A DNA stretch of 64,000 nucleotides from CAVQMB01 sp963713445 (lineage in GTDB: Bacteria > Pseudomonadota > Gammaproteobacteria > Competibacterales > Competibacteraceae). Position 1 is the first letter of the stretch, and each line of letters begins with the position of its first letter. Position numbers and translations under genes: made by a program. The notes under the pieces are model-generated. The model did not search any database. It saw only the letters and a list, made by a program, of their open reading frames with translations, and had not been told where the DNA came from. The DNA lies in assembly GCA_963713445.1 (NCBI GenBank), contig CAVQMB010000021.1:51272-115271 (forward strand). Reading direction: 5' to 3'. This document shows, piece after piece, positions 24,002 to 32,777 of this stretch.

Positions 24002-26740
24002 GTGGCGCGACCGCCACGCTATCGGGTCGGGATCGATCTCGGCACCACCCATACGGTGGTGGCCTATGCCGATAGCCGCGACCGTAATAGCGCCATCGAG
24101 CTGTTTCCGATCGAACAACTGGTCGCCCCGGGAGAGGTTGCGGCCCGGCCGCTGCTGCCGTCGCTTCGCTACCACCCGACGCTGGAGGAACTGCCAGCAG
24201 GCGACCGCCAACTGCCCTGGCCGGAGCCGGATCTGGGCGAGCCGCTGCCCGCCGGCATCATCGGTGAGCTGGCCCGGGAGCTCGGCTCACGGGTACCGGG
24301 ACGGCTGGTGGCCAGCGCCAAGAGCTGGTTGTCCCATGCGGCGGTCGATCGCACCGCCGCCATCCTGCCCTGGGGTGCCGATCCCAGCGTCGGCAAGATC
24401 TCCCCACTGGCAGCCAGTGCCAGCTATCTGGCCCACATCCGCGCCGCCTGGGACTTACATTTTCCGGACCACCCGTTAGCCGACCAGGACCTGATTCTGA
24501 CGCTGCCGGCGTCATTCGACGAGGACGCCCGCGCGCTGACGGTCGCGGCTGCCCGCCTGGCCGGCCTGGAGCGGGTGCATCTGCTGGAGGAACCGCAGGC
24601 GGCCTGTTACGCCTGGCTGGCGGATCACCGCGGCCAGCTGGCCATGGCGCTGGGCGACAGCCGCTTGCTACTGGTGGTCGATGTCGGCGGCGGCACCACC
24701 GACCTCACCCTGATCCGGATCGACCCCGGCAAATCCGAGCCGCGTCTGACCCGGATCGCGGTAGGCAATCACCTGATGTTGGGCGGCGACAACATGGACC
24801 TGGCAATCGCTCACCGGATCGAACAGCGCTTGAGTCAGGACCGACTGGCCACCGGCCAGCTCGCGCAGCTGGTCCAGCAATGCCGCAGCGCGAAGGAAAG
24901 GCTGCTGGCTGAGGACGCGCCGGAAGCCGTCACGGTCACGCTGCTGGGTGGCGGTGGCCGGCTGGTGGGCGGGGCCCGTTCGGCCGAGCTGAGCCGTGCC
25001 GAGGTACTGGAGCTGGCCGACGGCTTCCTGCCGCTGACTGGCATCGACCAGCACCCCCAGCGCCGCCGTGGCGCCCTTGTCGAGTTCGGCCTGCCGTATG
25101 CGGCCGACCCGGCGATCAGTCGCCACCTGGCCGCATTTCTGCAGCGTCATGCCGAATCCGCCCGCGCGGCCCTGGGCCTGCCCGACGGCACCACGCCGGT
25201 CCCTGACGCCGTATTGCTAAACGGCGGCGTATTTCATGCCCATGCACTGCGCCGGCGGCTACTTGAACTGCTGGGCCACTGGCGCGGTGCACCGCTGCAG
25301 CTGCTGGACACCCCCCATCCGGATCGGGCCGTCGCGCACGGGGCGGTCGCCTACAGCCTGGCGCGCGGCGGTCACGGGGTGCGGATCGGCGGCGGTATGG
25401 CGCGCAGCGTGTTCCTGCTGGCCGACGGAGAGCAGCAGCAAGCCGTGTGCCTGCTACCGCGCGGTAGCGAGGAGGGCCAGGAACTGCGCCTGCCCGAACG
25501 CCAGTTCATGCTGCGACTGGGCCAGCCGGTACGTTTTCATCTGGCCACTGCCAGCGCCGACCAGCGCTATCGTCCCGGCCAACTGATTACTGCAGACAGC
25601 GAGCACCTGGTGCCGTTGCCACCATTAGCCAGTGTTGTGTCCGGTCAGGGCGAAGTGGCGGTGGAACTGGCCAGCCGGCTGACCGAGGTGGGTACCCTGG
25701 CCGTCGACTGCGTGTCCGTAGACTCGCCGTCACGGCGCTGGCAGCTGGAATTCCAGTTGCGCGGGAAGACCCGGCAAGTGGCCGATACGACCCAGTTGCC
25801 GGCAGGCTTCGAGGGTGCCGCAGAGCGCTTGCAACAGTTCTATGGCGGCCGCTCTGGCAGGGTCGACCCCAAGGGCGTAAAAACGTTACGCAGTGACCTG
25901 GAAAAGCGACTGGGCAAACGCGATCAGTGGGATACGGCACTGCTGCGCGCGTTGTTCGGCGTGCTGCTGGAAGGCGCCCGCCGGCGCCGGCGCAGCGCCG
26001 ATCACGAGCGCCAGTGGTTCAATCTGACCGGCTTCTGCCTGCGGCCCGGTTACGGCTATCCGTTGGACGACTGGCGCATCGGGCAGCTGTGGCCGCTCTA
26101 CCAGCAAGGCGTGCAATACGTCAAGGACGCCCAGAACTGGGCTGAGTGGTGGACGCTGTGGCGCCGGGTAGCCGGAGGGCTGGACAGCGCTGCCCAGGAA
26201 CAGATTATGGCCGAACTGACGCCCTATCTATTGCCGCCGTCCCGCCAAGCCCGGATCAAAGGAACCCGCAAGCTCGGCTACGACGACATGGTCCGGCTTG
26301 CCGCCAGTCTGGAACGGCTGGGGCCGGCGCGCAAGAGTGACCTGGGCGGCTGGCTGCTGGAACGGCTCGGCAACAAGGGCGAATCGGTGCAGACCTGGCA
26401 GGCGCTCGGCCGGTTGGGTACCCGGGTTCCGCTGTACGGCAGTGCCCATAACGTGGTCCCGCGGGTGATCGCCGCGGACTGGCTCCAGCGTGTTCTTCAA
26501 CTGGACTGGAAGAAGGTGCAGCCGGCGGCTTTCGCAGCGGTGTCACTGGCGCGACTCAGCGGTGACCGGGAACGGGATCTGGACAGTGGTCTGCGCCGCC
26601 AGGTCGTTGCCAGACTGCGTGGCGCCAGGGTCTCGGACCACTGGGTCAGCCTGATCGAGGAGGTCAGCGAACTGGACGAGGCTGACCACAAACGCCTGTA
26701 TGGTGATGCCCTCCCGGTCGGGCTGACGCTGGTGAGCTAG
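24002..26740 (+). CDS. Hsp70 family protein with long C-terminal domain (DUF3731-type), 912 aa
   Basis: Second Hsp70-like ATPase of the module. It has GIDLGTTHTVV (10-20), VVDVGGGTTDLTL (from V225) and AVLLNGGVFHAHAL. Residues about 590-912 form an extra, mostly helical region rich in Trp, Arg and Leu (QWFNLTGFCLRPGYGYPLDD, AEWWTLWRRVAGG, GTRKLGYDDMVRLAASLERL) that matches the DUF3731 extension of such proteins. It starts at GTG 24002, 6 nt after the first Hsp70, with AGGAGG inside the upstream gene's end. The two Hsp70s resemble each other along the ATPase but not at the C-terminus. Client and function are unknown. Confidence 0.87.
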   Translation: MARPPRYRVGIDLGTTHTVVAYADSRDRNSAIELFPIEQLVAPGEVAARPLLPSLRYHPTLEELPAGDRQLPWPEPDLGEPLPAGIIGELARELGSRVPGRLVASAKSWLSHAAVDRTAAILPWGADPSVGKISPLAASASYLAHIRAAWDLHFPDHPLADQDLILTLPASFDEDARALTVAAARLAGLERVHLLEEPQAACYAWLADHRGQLAMALGDSRLLLVVDVGGGTTDLTLIRIDPGKSEPRLTRIAVGNHLMLGGDNMDLAIAHRIEQRLSQDRLATGQLAQLVQQCRSAKERLLAEDAPEAVTVTLLGGGGRLVGGARSAELSRAEVLELADGFLPLTGIDQHPQRRRGALVEFGLPYAADPAISRHLAAFLQRHAESARAALGLPDGTTPVPDAVLLNGGVFHAHALRRRLLELLGHWRGAPLQLLDTPHPDRAVAHGAVAYSLARGGHGVRIGGGMARSVFLLADGEQQQAVCLLPRGSEEGQELRLPERQFMLRLGQPVRFHLATASADQRYRPGQLITADSEHLVPLPPLASVVSGQGEVAVELASRLTEVGTLAVDCVSVDSPSRRWQLEFQLRGKTRQVADTTQLPAGFEGAAERLQQFYGGRSGRVDPKGVKTLRSDLEKRLGKRDQWDTALLRALFGVLLEGARRRRRSADHERQWFNLTGFCLRPGYGYPLDDWRIGQLWPLYQQGVQYVKDAQNWAEWWTLWRRVAGGLDSAAQEQIMAELTPYLLPPSRQARIKGTRKLGYDDMVRLAASLERLGPARKSDLGGWLLERLGNKGESVQTWQALGRLGTRVPLYGSAHNVVPRVIAADWLQRVLQLDWKKVQPAAFAAVSLARLSGDRERDLDSGLRRQVVARLRGARVSDHWVSLIEEVSELDEADHKRLYGDALPVGLTLVS

Positions 26741-26765
26741 CACAGCGCAAGGCGCCGGCGAACGG

Positions 26766-26797
26766 TTGACCCGTACGGCAAATATTGTTCGTATACT
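26766..26797 (+). promoter_or_regulatory. Putative promoter of doxX with an unusually long spacer
   Basis: TTGACC (26766-26771) and TATACT (26792-26797) lie 61 bp before the doxX ATG. The spacer is 20 bp, longer than optimal and close to the 19-20 bp found at MerR-family-controlled promoters. No clear dyad is seen between the elements, so this is only a suggestion. Confidence 0.35.
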
Positions 26798-26857
26798 CTC
26801 GCCACTGCGGCAGCGGGTTGCCGCACAAGCACACGAAACTTTCCGGAGATCTGGCTT

Positions 26858-27247
26858 ATGCGTTCCTTGAGTAACCTGATCGACCTGCTAGGCAGACTTC
26901 TGTTCGCGCCGCTGTTTCTGCCGTCCGGCATTCACAAAATCACTGGCTACGCCGCCAGCCAGCACTACATGGCGAGCCACGGTGTACCGCCGCAGTTGCT
27001 GTTCCTGGCCATCATTCTGGAAGTGGCCGGGCCGATTCTGCTGATCGTAGGCTGGCAGACCCGCTGGGTCGCCTTCATCTTCGCTGTTTACTGCTGCATC
27101 ACCGCATATTTCTTCCATTTCGATCTGGCCAATCAGATGCAATACATCAACTTCATGAAGGATCTGGCGATCGCCGGCGGCATGCTGGTGTTGGCTGCAC
27201 GCGGCCCGGGCGATTGGAGTGTCGACGGCCGACCTGCGGAAGACTGA
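26858..27247 (+). CDS. DoxX family membrane protein
   Basis: Four-helix inner-membrane protein of the DoxX family (129 aa). The N-terminal LLGRLLFAPLFLPSGIHKITGY block (here spanning residues about 10-31) is diagnostic, with the later LEVAGPILLIVGWQTRW and NFMKDLAIAGGMLVL segments. DoxX-like proteins are associated with thiosulfate/quinone chemistry in archaea and with redox stress complexes in mycobacteria; the role here is open. It is flanked by its own promoter and a downstream hairpin, so it appears monocistronic. Confidence 0.88.
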   Translation: MRSLSNLIDLLGRLLFAPLFLPSGIHKITGYAASQHYMASHGVPPQLLFLAIILEVAGPILLIVGWQTRWVAFIFAVYCCITAYFFHFDLANQMQYINFMKDLAIAGGMLVLAARGPGDWSVDGRPAED

Positions 27248-27258
27248 CTGGGTAATTC

Positions 27259-27285
27259 CGCCCCGTCCCAGAGGCGGGGCGCTTT
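27259..27285 (+). terminator. Probable intrinsic terminator after doxX
   Basis: A 7-bp GC-only stem CGCCCCG/CGGGGCG with a 9-nt loop, 12 nt after the doxX stop, followed by CTTT. The T-run is short, so termination strength is uncertain. Confidence 0.5.
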
Positions 27286-27343
27286 GGCCGTGACGCAGTC
27301 CCTTGCTAGACTTGCCGTTTGACACCGTTACCGGACCGCGTCA

Positions 27344-28681
27344 ATGACCGCCCGCGCTGCCTTCGAACAAAAGAAACAACGCCTGATCGACAGCCTCCGC
27401 CACGCCGACGGCGCGGTCCGACTGAACAAAAACACTTCAAATCTGTTTCGGGATCGCGCGGCCGGTCCGCGCGTTGGCCTGGACGTAACGGACTTCAATC
27501 AGGTGCTGGAGGTCGACCCGACCGCAGGCTGGGTCGAGGTCGAGGGCATGACACCGTACGCCGATCTGGTAGCCGCCACCCTGCCCCACGGCGTGATGCC
27601 CTGCGTGGTACCCGAACTCAAATCGATCACCATCGGCGGCGCGGTGACCGGCATTGGCATAGAGTCGTCCTCGTTCAAGTACGGACTGCCGCACGAGACG
27701 GTACTGGAAATGGACGTACTCACGGGCGACGGCACCGTGGTTACGGCCACGCCCAACAACAACCACCGCGACCTGTTCTTTGGCCTGCCGAATTCCTATG
27801 GCACGCTGGGCTACATTCTCCGGCTCAAGGCCAGGGTAATTCCGGTGCGGCCTTACCTGCATCTGCGCCATCATCACCATGATAACGCCGACGACTACTT
27901 CCGCGACCTCCAGGCCCGACAGGACGGTGCCGATTTCCTCGACGGAGTGGTTTTCGGCCCTGACGACATGGTCGTCACCGTCGGCCGTTTCACCGACCAG
28001 GCGCCCTACACCAGCGACTACACCTATACCCGGATCTACTACCAGTCGCTGCGCCAGCGTGACGAGGACTACCTCAGAGTGCAGGATTACATCTGGCGCT
28101 GGGACACGGACTGGTTCTGGTGTTCCAGGGCCCTGGGAGCACAGCATCCGCTGGTACGGCGCCTGCTCGGGCGCAAGCGGCTGACGTCGGTCTTCTACAC
28201 CAAGGTGATGCGCTGGAACAGCCGGGTGGGGCTGACCAAGAAGGCCGATCGATTGCTCGGCAACCATCCGGAATCAGTGATCCAGGACGTCGACATCCCG
28301 ATCGCGAACGCACCTGAATTCCTGCACTTCTTCCTCAATGAGATCGGTATCACACCGGTCTGGACCTGCCCATTCCAATGCTATGACCGGACTCACGATT
28401 TCCCGCTGTTTCACACCGATCCGGATACGTTTTACATCAATTTCGGCTTCTGGGACGTGGTAAAAAGCCGCACGCCTCATGAACCCGGTCACTTCAACCG
28501 TCTGATCGAGGCCAAGGTGCAGGCCCTGGGGGGCATCAAGTCGCTGTATTCGGATTCCTATTTCGATCGCGACACATTCTGGACGATCTACAACAAACCG
28601 GTCTACGACAACCTGAAAGGGCGTTATGACCCGGACGGACGGTTCCGTGACCTGTACCAGAAAACCGTGCTTCGGGCCTGA
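27344..28681 (+). CDS. FAD-binding oxidase/reductase, DHCR24-like (FAD_binding_4)
   Basis: Flavoprotein of the VAO/PCMH fold (445 aa). RLNKNTSNLFRDR near residue 27, then AGWVEVEGMTPYADLV, TLPHGVMPCVVPELKSITIG and GLPHETVLEMDVLTGDG form the FAD domain as seen in delta(24)-sterol-reductase-like bacterial oxidases. The C-terminal part is rich in aromatic residues (YTYTRIYYQSL, RWDTDWFWCSRALG) and ends with the YDNLKGRYDPDGRFRDLYQK block found in this group. The substrate is unknown; bacteria with such genes often lack sterols. The next gene, 38 nt downstream, is another flavoprotein, suggesting a joint pathway. Confidence 0.83.
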   Translation: MTARAAFEQKKQRLIDSLRHADGAVRLNKNTSNLFRDRAAGPRVGLDVTDFNQVLEVDPTAGWVEVEGMTPYADLVAATLPHGVMPCVVPELKSITIGGAVTGIGIESSSFKYGLPHETVLEMDVLTGDGTVVTATPNNNHRDLFFGLPNSYGTLGYILRLKARVIPVRPYLHLRHHHHDNADDYFRDLQARQDGADFLDGVVFGPDDMVVTVGRFTDQAPYTSDYTYTRIYYQSLRQRDEDYLRVQDYIWRWDTDWFWCSRALGAQHPLVRRLLGRKRLTSVFYTKVMRWNSRVGLTKKADRLLGNHPESVIQDVDIPIANAPEFLHFFLNEIGITPVWTCPFQCYDRTHDFPLFHTDPDTFYINFGFWDVVKSRTPHEPGHFNRLIEAKVQALGGIKSLYSDSYFDRDTFWTIYNKPVYDNLKGRYDPDGRFRDLYQKTVLRA

Positions 28682-28719
28682 CTCCGGACAGTCGGGACGG
28701 GATCGCTCGAGGCAGCGCG

Positions 28720-29898
28720 TTGCAAACCCACTACGATGTCATCATCATTGGCGGCGCCGTCATCGGCAGCTCGGTGGCTTACCACCTGGCGGCAAATCGC
28801 GATTTCCCGGGCCGGATTCTGGTCATAGAGAAGGATCCGTCCTATCAGCACTGTGCTTCGGCGCGCTCAGCGGCCTCCATCCGCCAACAGTATTCCAGCG
28901 CCATCAATATCGACATCTCACTCTACGGCATCGAGTTTCTGCGGCGGATCGGCGATACCCTGGCCGTCGATGACGATCGGCCCGATATCGCCCTGCGCGA
29001 ATCCGGCTACCTGTTTCTGGCCACTGCCGCCGGCCGCCCCGTGCTGGTGCAGAACCATGCCCTGCAGCTCGAGCGCGGTGCCGATATTCTGTGGCTGGAA
29101 CCCGAGGCACTGCAGCAACGTTTCCCCTGGCTCCACGTCGACGATCTGGCGGTCGGTTGCTGGGGCCGTTCCGGCGAAGGCTGGTTCGACGGCTACGGGC
29201 TGCTGCAAGCCTTCCGGCGCAAGGCCCGTGCCCTGGGGGTGGACTACCTGGCGGGCGAGGTTACGGGCTTCGAACGCCAGGGTGAGCGAATCGTCGCGGT
29301 CACATTGGACGACGGCCGCCGGCTCGGCTGTGCCAGTGTGGTCAACGCCGCTGGCGCCGGTGGCCCAGCCATCGCCCGCGCCGCCGGGCTGGATCTGCCA
29401 GTGCACAACCGCAAGCGGATGATCTTCACGTTCGACTGCCGCGAGCCAGTCCCCGGGTGCCCGCTGCTGATCGATCCCACAGGTGTGTACGTTCGCCCCG
29501 AGGGCCGTGGGTTCATCTGCGGTAGCGCACCGCCACCGGAGGCTGATCCGGACAGCGACGACTTCGAGGTCGACCATGGGTTCTTCGAAGACTACCTGTG
29601 GCCCCGGCTGGCGGCGCGAATTCCCGCCTTTGAGCGAATCAAGCCGGGACCGGCCTGGGCCGGTCACTACGATCTCAATCTGTTCGATCACAATGCCTTC
29701 GTCGGTGCGGTACCGGGACTGTCCAACCTGTATCTCGCCAACGGCTTCAGTGGCCACGGTCTGCAGCAATCCCCAGCCGTCGGCCGCGGTTTGAGTGAAC
29801 TCATAACCTACGGCCGCTACACCTCACTGGATCTCGGGCCGCTTTCGATCGAGCGGTTATTCGCCAATCGCCCGCTGGTCGAGCGGAACATCGTCTGA
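28720..29898 (+). CDS. FAD-dependent oxidoreductase (DAO/FOXRED1-like)
   Basis: Glycine/sarcosine-oxidase-fold flavoprotein (392 aa). The FAD loop is VIIIGGAVIGSSVAYHLAA (residues 8-26), followed by the GRILVIEKDP strand, SARSAASIRQQYSS (substrate/FAD region) and the C-terminal NGFSGHGLQQSPAVGRGLSE motif that contacts FAD in DAO enzymes. It starts at TTG 28720, since no ATG or GTG precedes the FAD loop. It follows the DHCR24-like gene by 38 nt. A secondary-amine or amino-acid substrate is likely for the family, not proven here. Confidence 0.86.
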   Translation: MQTHYDVIIIGGAVIGSSVAYHLAANRDFPGRILVIEKDPSYQHCASARSAASIRQQYSSAINIDISLYGIEFLRRIGDTLAVDDDRPDIALRESGYLFLATAAGRPVLVQNHALQLERGADILWLEPEALQQRFPWLHVDDLAVGCWGRSGEGWFDGYGLLQAFRRKARALGVDYLAGEVTGFERQGERIVAVTLDDGRRLGCASVVNAAGAGGPAIARAAGLDLPVHNRKRMIFTFDCREPVPGCPLLIDPTGVYVRPEGRGFICGSAPPPEADPDSDDFEVDHGFFEDYLWPRLAARIPAFERIKPGPAWAGHYDLNLFDHNAFVGAVPGLSNLYLANGFSGHGLQQSPAVGRGLSELITYGRYTSLDLGPLSIERLFANRPLVERNIV

Positions 29899-29912
29899 GC
29901 CTGCCGCTGGGC

Positions 29913-29928
29913 GCCGGTTGCTACCGGC
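29913..29928 (+). terminator. Small hairpin after the DAO-type gene
   Basis: Perfect 6-bp stem GCCGGT/ACCGGC with a TGCT loop, 15 nt after the stop codon. It lacks a T-run, so it is a weak terminator candidate only. Confidence 0.3.
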
Positions 29929-30109
29929 TCACGGGCAATTTCATGCGCTAAAGTAACGATTTAGTAATGCCACCAGCCGGAGCAATCGCGGGCGATCGCG
30001 GTCATATACTCATGTAAAGGTACACAGCAGCTAAAATTCTTTCTGCTCGTGCCCGGGCACCCTTGTTGCTGAGGGTCATGCACCAACGAACAACAGGGAG
30101 GCACGCGCC

Positions 30110-32740
30110 ATGAATCCTCTCGAATCGCTCCATCAACTCGGTGAGCGGGTCTGGATCGACAATATCCGGCGGGCCATGCTCGAACGGGGAACCCTGCAAC
30201 ACTATATCGACGAGTTCGCCCTCACCGGCCTCACCTCCAACCCCACTATCTTCGAACACGCCATCGCTGGCAGCGACGACTACGACGACGCCATCCGCGC
30301 GCAGCTCGACAGCAACCTGAACGCCGAACAGCTATTCTACCAGCTGGCGATCGAGGATTTGCAGCGGGCCGCCGACCTGTTCCGGCCGATCTACGACCGC
30401 AGCGATGGCCGCGACGGCTTCATATCGCTGGAGCTGTCGCCGGAGCTTGCCGACGACGCTGCCGGTTCGATCCGGCAGGCCCAGGAACTGTTCCAGCACA
30501 TGCAGCGGCCCAACGTCCTGATCAAGGTGCCGGGCACCCGGGCCGGCCAGGAAGCGATCGAGGCACTGATCCATCAGGGTATTCCGGTCAACGTCACGCT
30601 GCTGTTCTCGCCCGAGCATTACCAGGGTGCCGCCGAAGCCTATCTGCGCGGCCTGGAACACCGGCTGGAGGAACGGCTCGACCTGAACGTGCCCTCGGTG
30701 GCCTCGCTGTTCGTCTCGCGCTGGGACAAAGCCTCGGTAGACCGACTGCCGCCCGAACTGCGCAACAAGCTCGGCATCGCCATTGGTATGCAGACCTATC
30801 AGCGCTATCGGGAGCTGCTGAAGTCCGAGCGCTGGCGCCATCTGGCCCGGGCTGGCGCCCGGCCGCAGCGGCTGCTGTGGGCCAGCACCGGCACCAAGGA
30901 CCCGAACCTGGCCGATGATTACTACGTTACCGCCCTGACGGCGCCGGAAACCATCAACACCATGCCTGAAGCCACGCTGCTGGCGTTCGCCAAAGAGGGC
31001 AGGGGCGGCAAACCACTGCCAGACGATGGTGGCGACTCGGCCGCCATACTCGCCGCGATCGGTGCCGCCGGCATCGATGCCGACCGGTTGGCGGCGGAAC
31101 TGCAACAGCAGGGCAAAGACGCCTTCAGCAAGTCCTACCGTTCGTTGCTGGAGGGCATCAAGCGCAAACAGGCCGAGCTGCGCGAGGCTAACGCGGTCGA
31201 GCGCGAATCGCTGGGCCCGCTGGCCGACAAGGTCGCGGAAATGCTGGCCGAGCTGGAGCAAGACCAGATCGTCGAACGCATCTGGCGGCATGATCACAGC
31301 GTCTGGCAGTCCGACCCCACAGAGGTCAGCAATCGTCTCGGCTGGCTCAACCTGCCGCAGGCCATGGGCGATGAAATCGAGCGCTTGCGACGCTTTGTCC
31401 ACGATGTCCGTGAGGCCGGTCTGACCCACGTCCTGTGGAGCGGCATGGGCGGCTCCAGCCTGTTCCCGCAGGTCCTGCAGCAGGCCTTTGGCGAGTTCCC
31501 GGACGGCCTGCAGCTGCAAGTCCTGGACAGCAGCAACCCGGTAAGCGTACGGCGGGCGGCGGAACACCTGCCGCTGGACCGGACCCTGTTCGTGTTTGCA
31601 TCTAAATCCGGCAACACCCTGGAGACACGCTGCCATCTGGACTATTTCACGTCACTCATCGACAACCCGGACCGCTATGCCGTGGTAACCGACGCCAGCT
31701 CACCGCTGGCAGCGCTGGCCGAACAACGCGGCTACCGCTGGCGGTTCTTCAATGACCCCGACATCGGCGGGCGCTATTCGGCGCTGTCCCATTTCGGGCT
31801 GGTCGCCGCCGCCCTGCTGGGCGTTGACCTCGAGGAGCTGTTGAAGCGGGCCGGTCAGATGGCCGCCGCCAGTATGCCCAGCGTCGGCGCCGGTCAGCAT
31901 CCGGGCGTACGGCTGGGTACGGCGCTGGGTGCCGCGGCCTGTGCCGGTCACGATAAATGCACCCTGCTGCTGCCCGCGGCCATAAGCCGGTTCGGCCAGT
32001 GGCTGGAACAACTGATTGCCGAATCCACCGGCAAACGTGGGGTCGGCATCGTGCCGGTCGTGGATGAGCCGATTGGCGAGCCCGACAGTTATGGTTCTGA
32101 TCGCATTTTCGTGGCGCTCGGCGACAGCCGCGCGCTGGAACCGCTGGCTGACGCCGGTCATCCGGTGATCCGGCTGCCTTATGTCGACCGCTATAGCATC
32201 GGCGCCGAAGTATTCCGCTGGGAGTTCGCAATCGCCATCGCCGGCAAACTGCTGGCCATCAACCCGTTCAATCAACCTAATGTAGAAGCCGCCAAGCAGG
32301 CCGCAGGCCAGGTGCTCGAGCAAGGCATCCCGGAGTTGTCCCTGGACGATCCGGACGACGCGCTCGAACTACTGCACGACCGGAGTTATCTCGCGATCCA
32401 GGCCTATCTGGCACTGGACAATCCCGGTTACGATCAGCTGCAGCAGTTGCGACAGCGGCTGCGGGATCGTTACCGGGTGCCGGTCACTCTGGGTCTGGGC
32501 CCACGCTATCTTCACTCCACCGGGCAGTTGCACAAGGGTGGCCCGCGCACCGGCATGTTCCTGCAGGTGCTGGACGATACCCAGCCCGACCTGCCGATTC
32601 CGGGCCGTCAGTACACCTTCGGCGATCTGTTCCAGGCCCAGGCCGCCGGCGATTTCCAGGCCCTGCGCGGCCAGGGACTGCGGGTTTTCCGGGTGCCGCT
32701 GTCCAGCCTGCTGGAGGCCGCGGCCGGACAACCGGCCTGA
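30110..32740 (+). CDS. Bifunctional transaldolase/phosphoglucose isomerase
   Basis: Fusion of two sugar-phosphate enzymes in 876 aa. Residues 1-370 are transaldolase: the ALTGLTSNPTIFEHAI motif and the Schiff-base Lys139 in NVLIKVPGTRAG. Residues about 385-876 are glucose-6-phosphate isomerase: WSGMGGSSLFPQV for the sugar-phosphate-binding loop, FVFASKSGNTLET, and a C-terminal GLGPRYLHSTGQLHKGGP with the expected Lys/His. Such fusions are known in several bacteria. GGGAGG lies 9 nt upstream of the ATG. It is the first gene of a six-gene pentose-phosphate operon ending with tkt; the fusion couples hexose-phosphate and pentose-phosphate pools. Confidence 0.93.
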   Translation: MNPLESLHQLGERVWIDNIRRAMLERGTLQHYIDEFALTGLTSNPTIFEHAIAGSDDYDDAIRAQLDSNLNAEQLFYQLAIEDLQRAADLFRPIYDRSDGRDGFISLELSPELADDAAGSIRQAQELFQHMQRPNVLIKVPGTRAGQEAIEALIHQGIPVNVTLLFSPEHYQGAAEAYLRGLEHRLEERLDLNVPSVASLFVSRWDKASVDRLPPELRNKLGIAIGMQTYQRYRELLKSERWRHLARAGARPQRLLWASTGTKDPNLADDYYVTALTAPETINTMPEATLLAFAKEGRGGKPLPDDGGDSAAILAAIGAAGIDADRLAAELQQQGKDAFSKSYRSLLEGIKRKQAELREANAVERESLGPLADKVAEMLAELEQDQIVERIWRHDHSVWQSDPTEVSNRLGWLNLPQAMGDEIERLRRFVHDVREAGLTHVLWSGMGGSSLFPQVLQQAFGEFPDGLQLQVLDSSNPVSVRRAAEHLPLDRTLFVFASKSGNTLETRCHLDYFTSLIDNPDRYAVVTDASSPLAALAEQRGYRWRFFNDPDIGGRYSALSHFGLVAAALLGVDLEELLKRAGQMAAASMPSVGAGQHPGVRLGTALGAAACAGHDKCTLLLPAAISRFGQWLEQLIAESTGKRGVGIVPVVDEPIGEPDSYGSDRIFVALGDSRALEPLADAGHPVIRLPYVDRYSIGAEVFRWEFAIAIAGKLLAINPFNQPNVEAAKQAAGQVLEQGIPELSLDDPDDALELLHDRSYLAIQAYLALDNPGYDQLQQLRQRLRDRYRVPVTLGLGPRYLHSTGQLHKGGPRTGMFLQVLDDTQPDLPIPGRQYTFGDLFQAQAAGDFQALRGQGLRVFRVPLSSLLEAAAGQPA

Positions 32741-32777
32741 AACCTATTTCCCGTGATTCCCCGACAAGGAGAACAAT

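Noticed and set aside
30332..31636. A 434-codon open frame on the minus strand antisense to tal-pgi
   Set aside because: No recognisable domain; it lies opposite a highly conserved transaldolase/isomerase and results from the high GC third positions.
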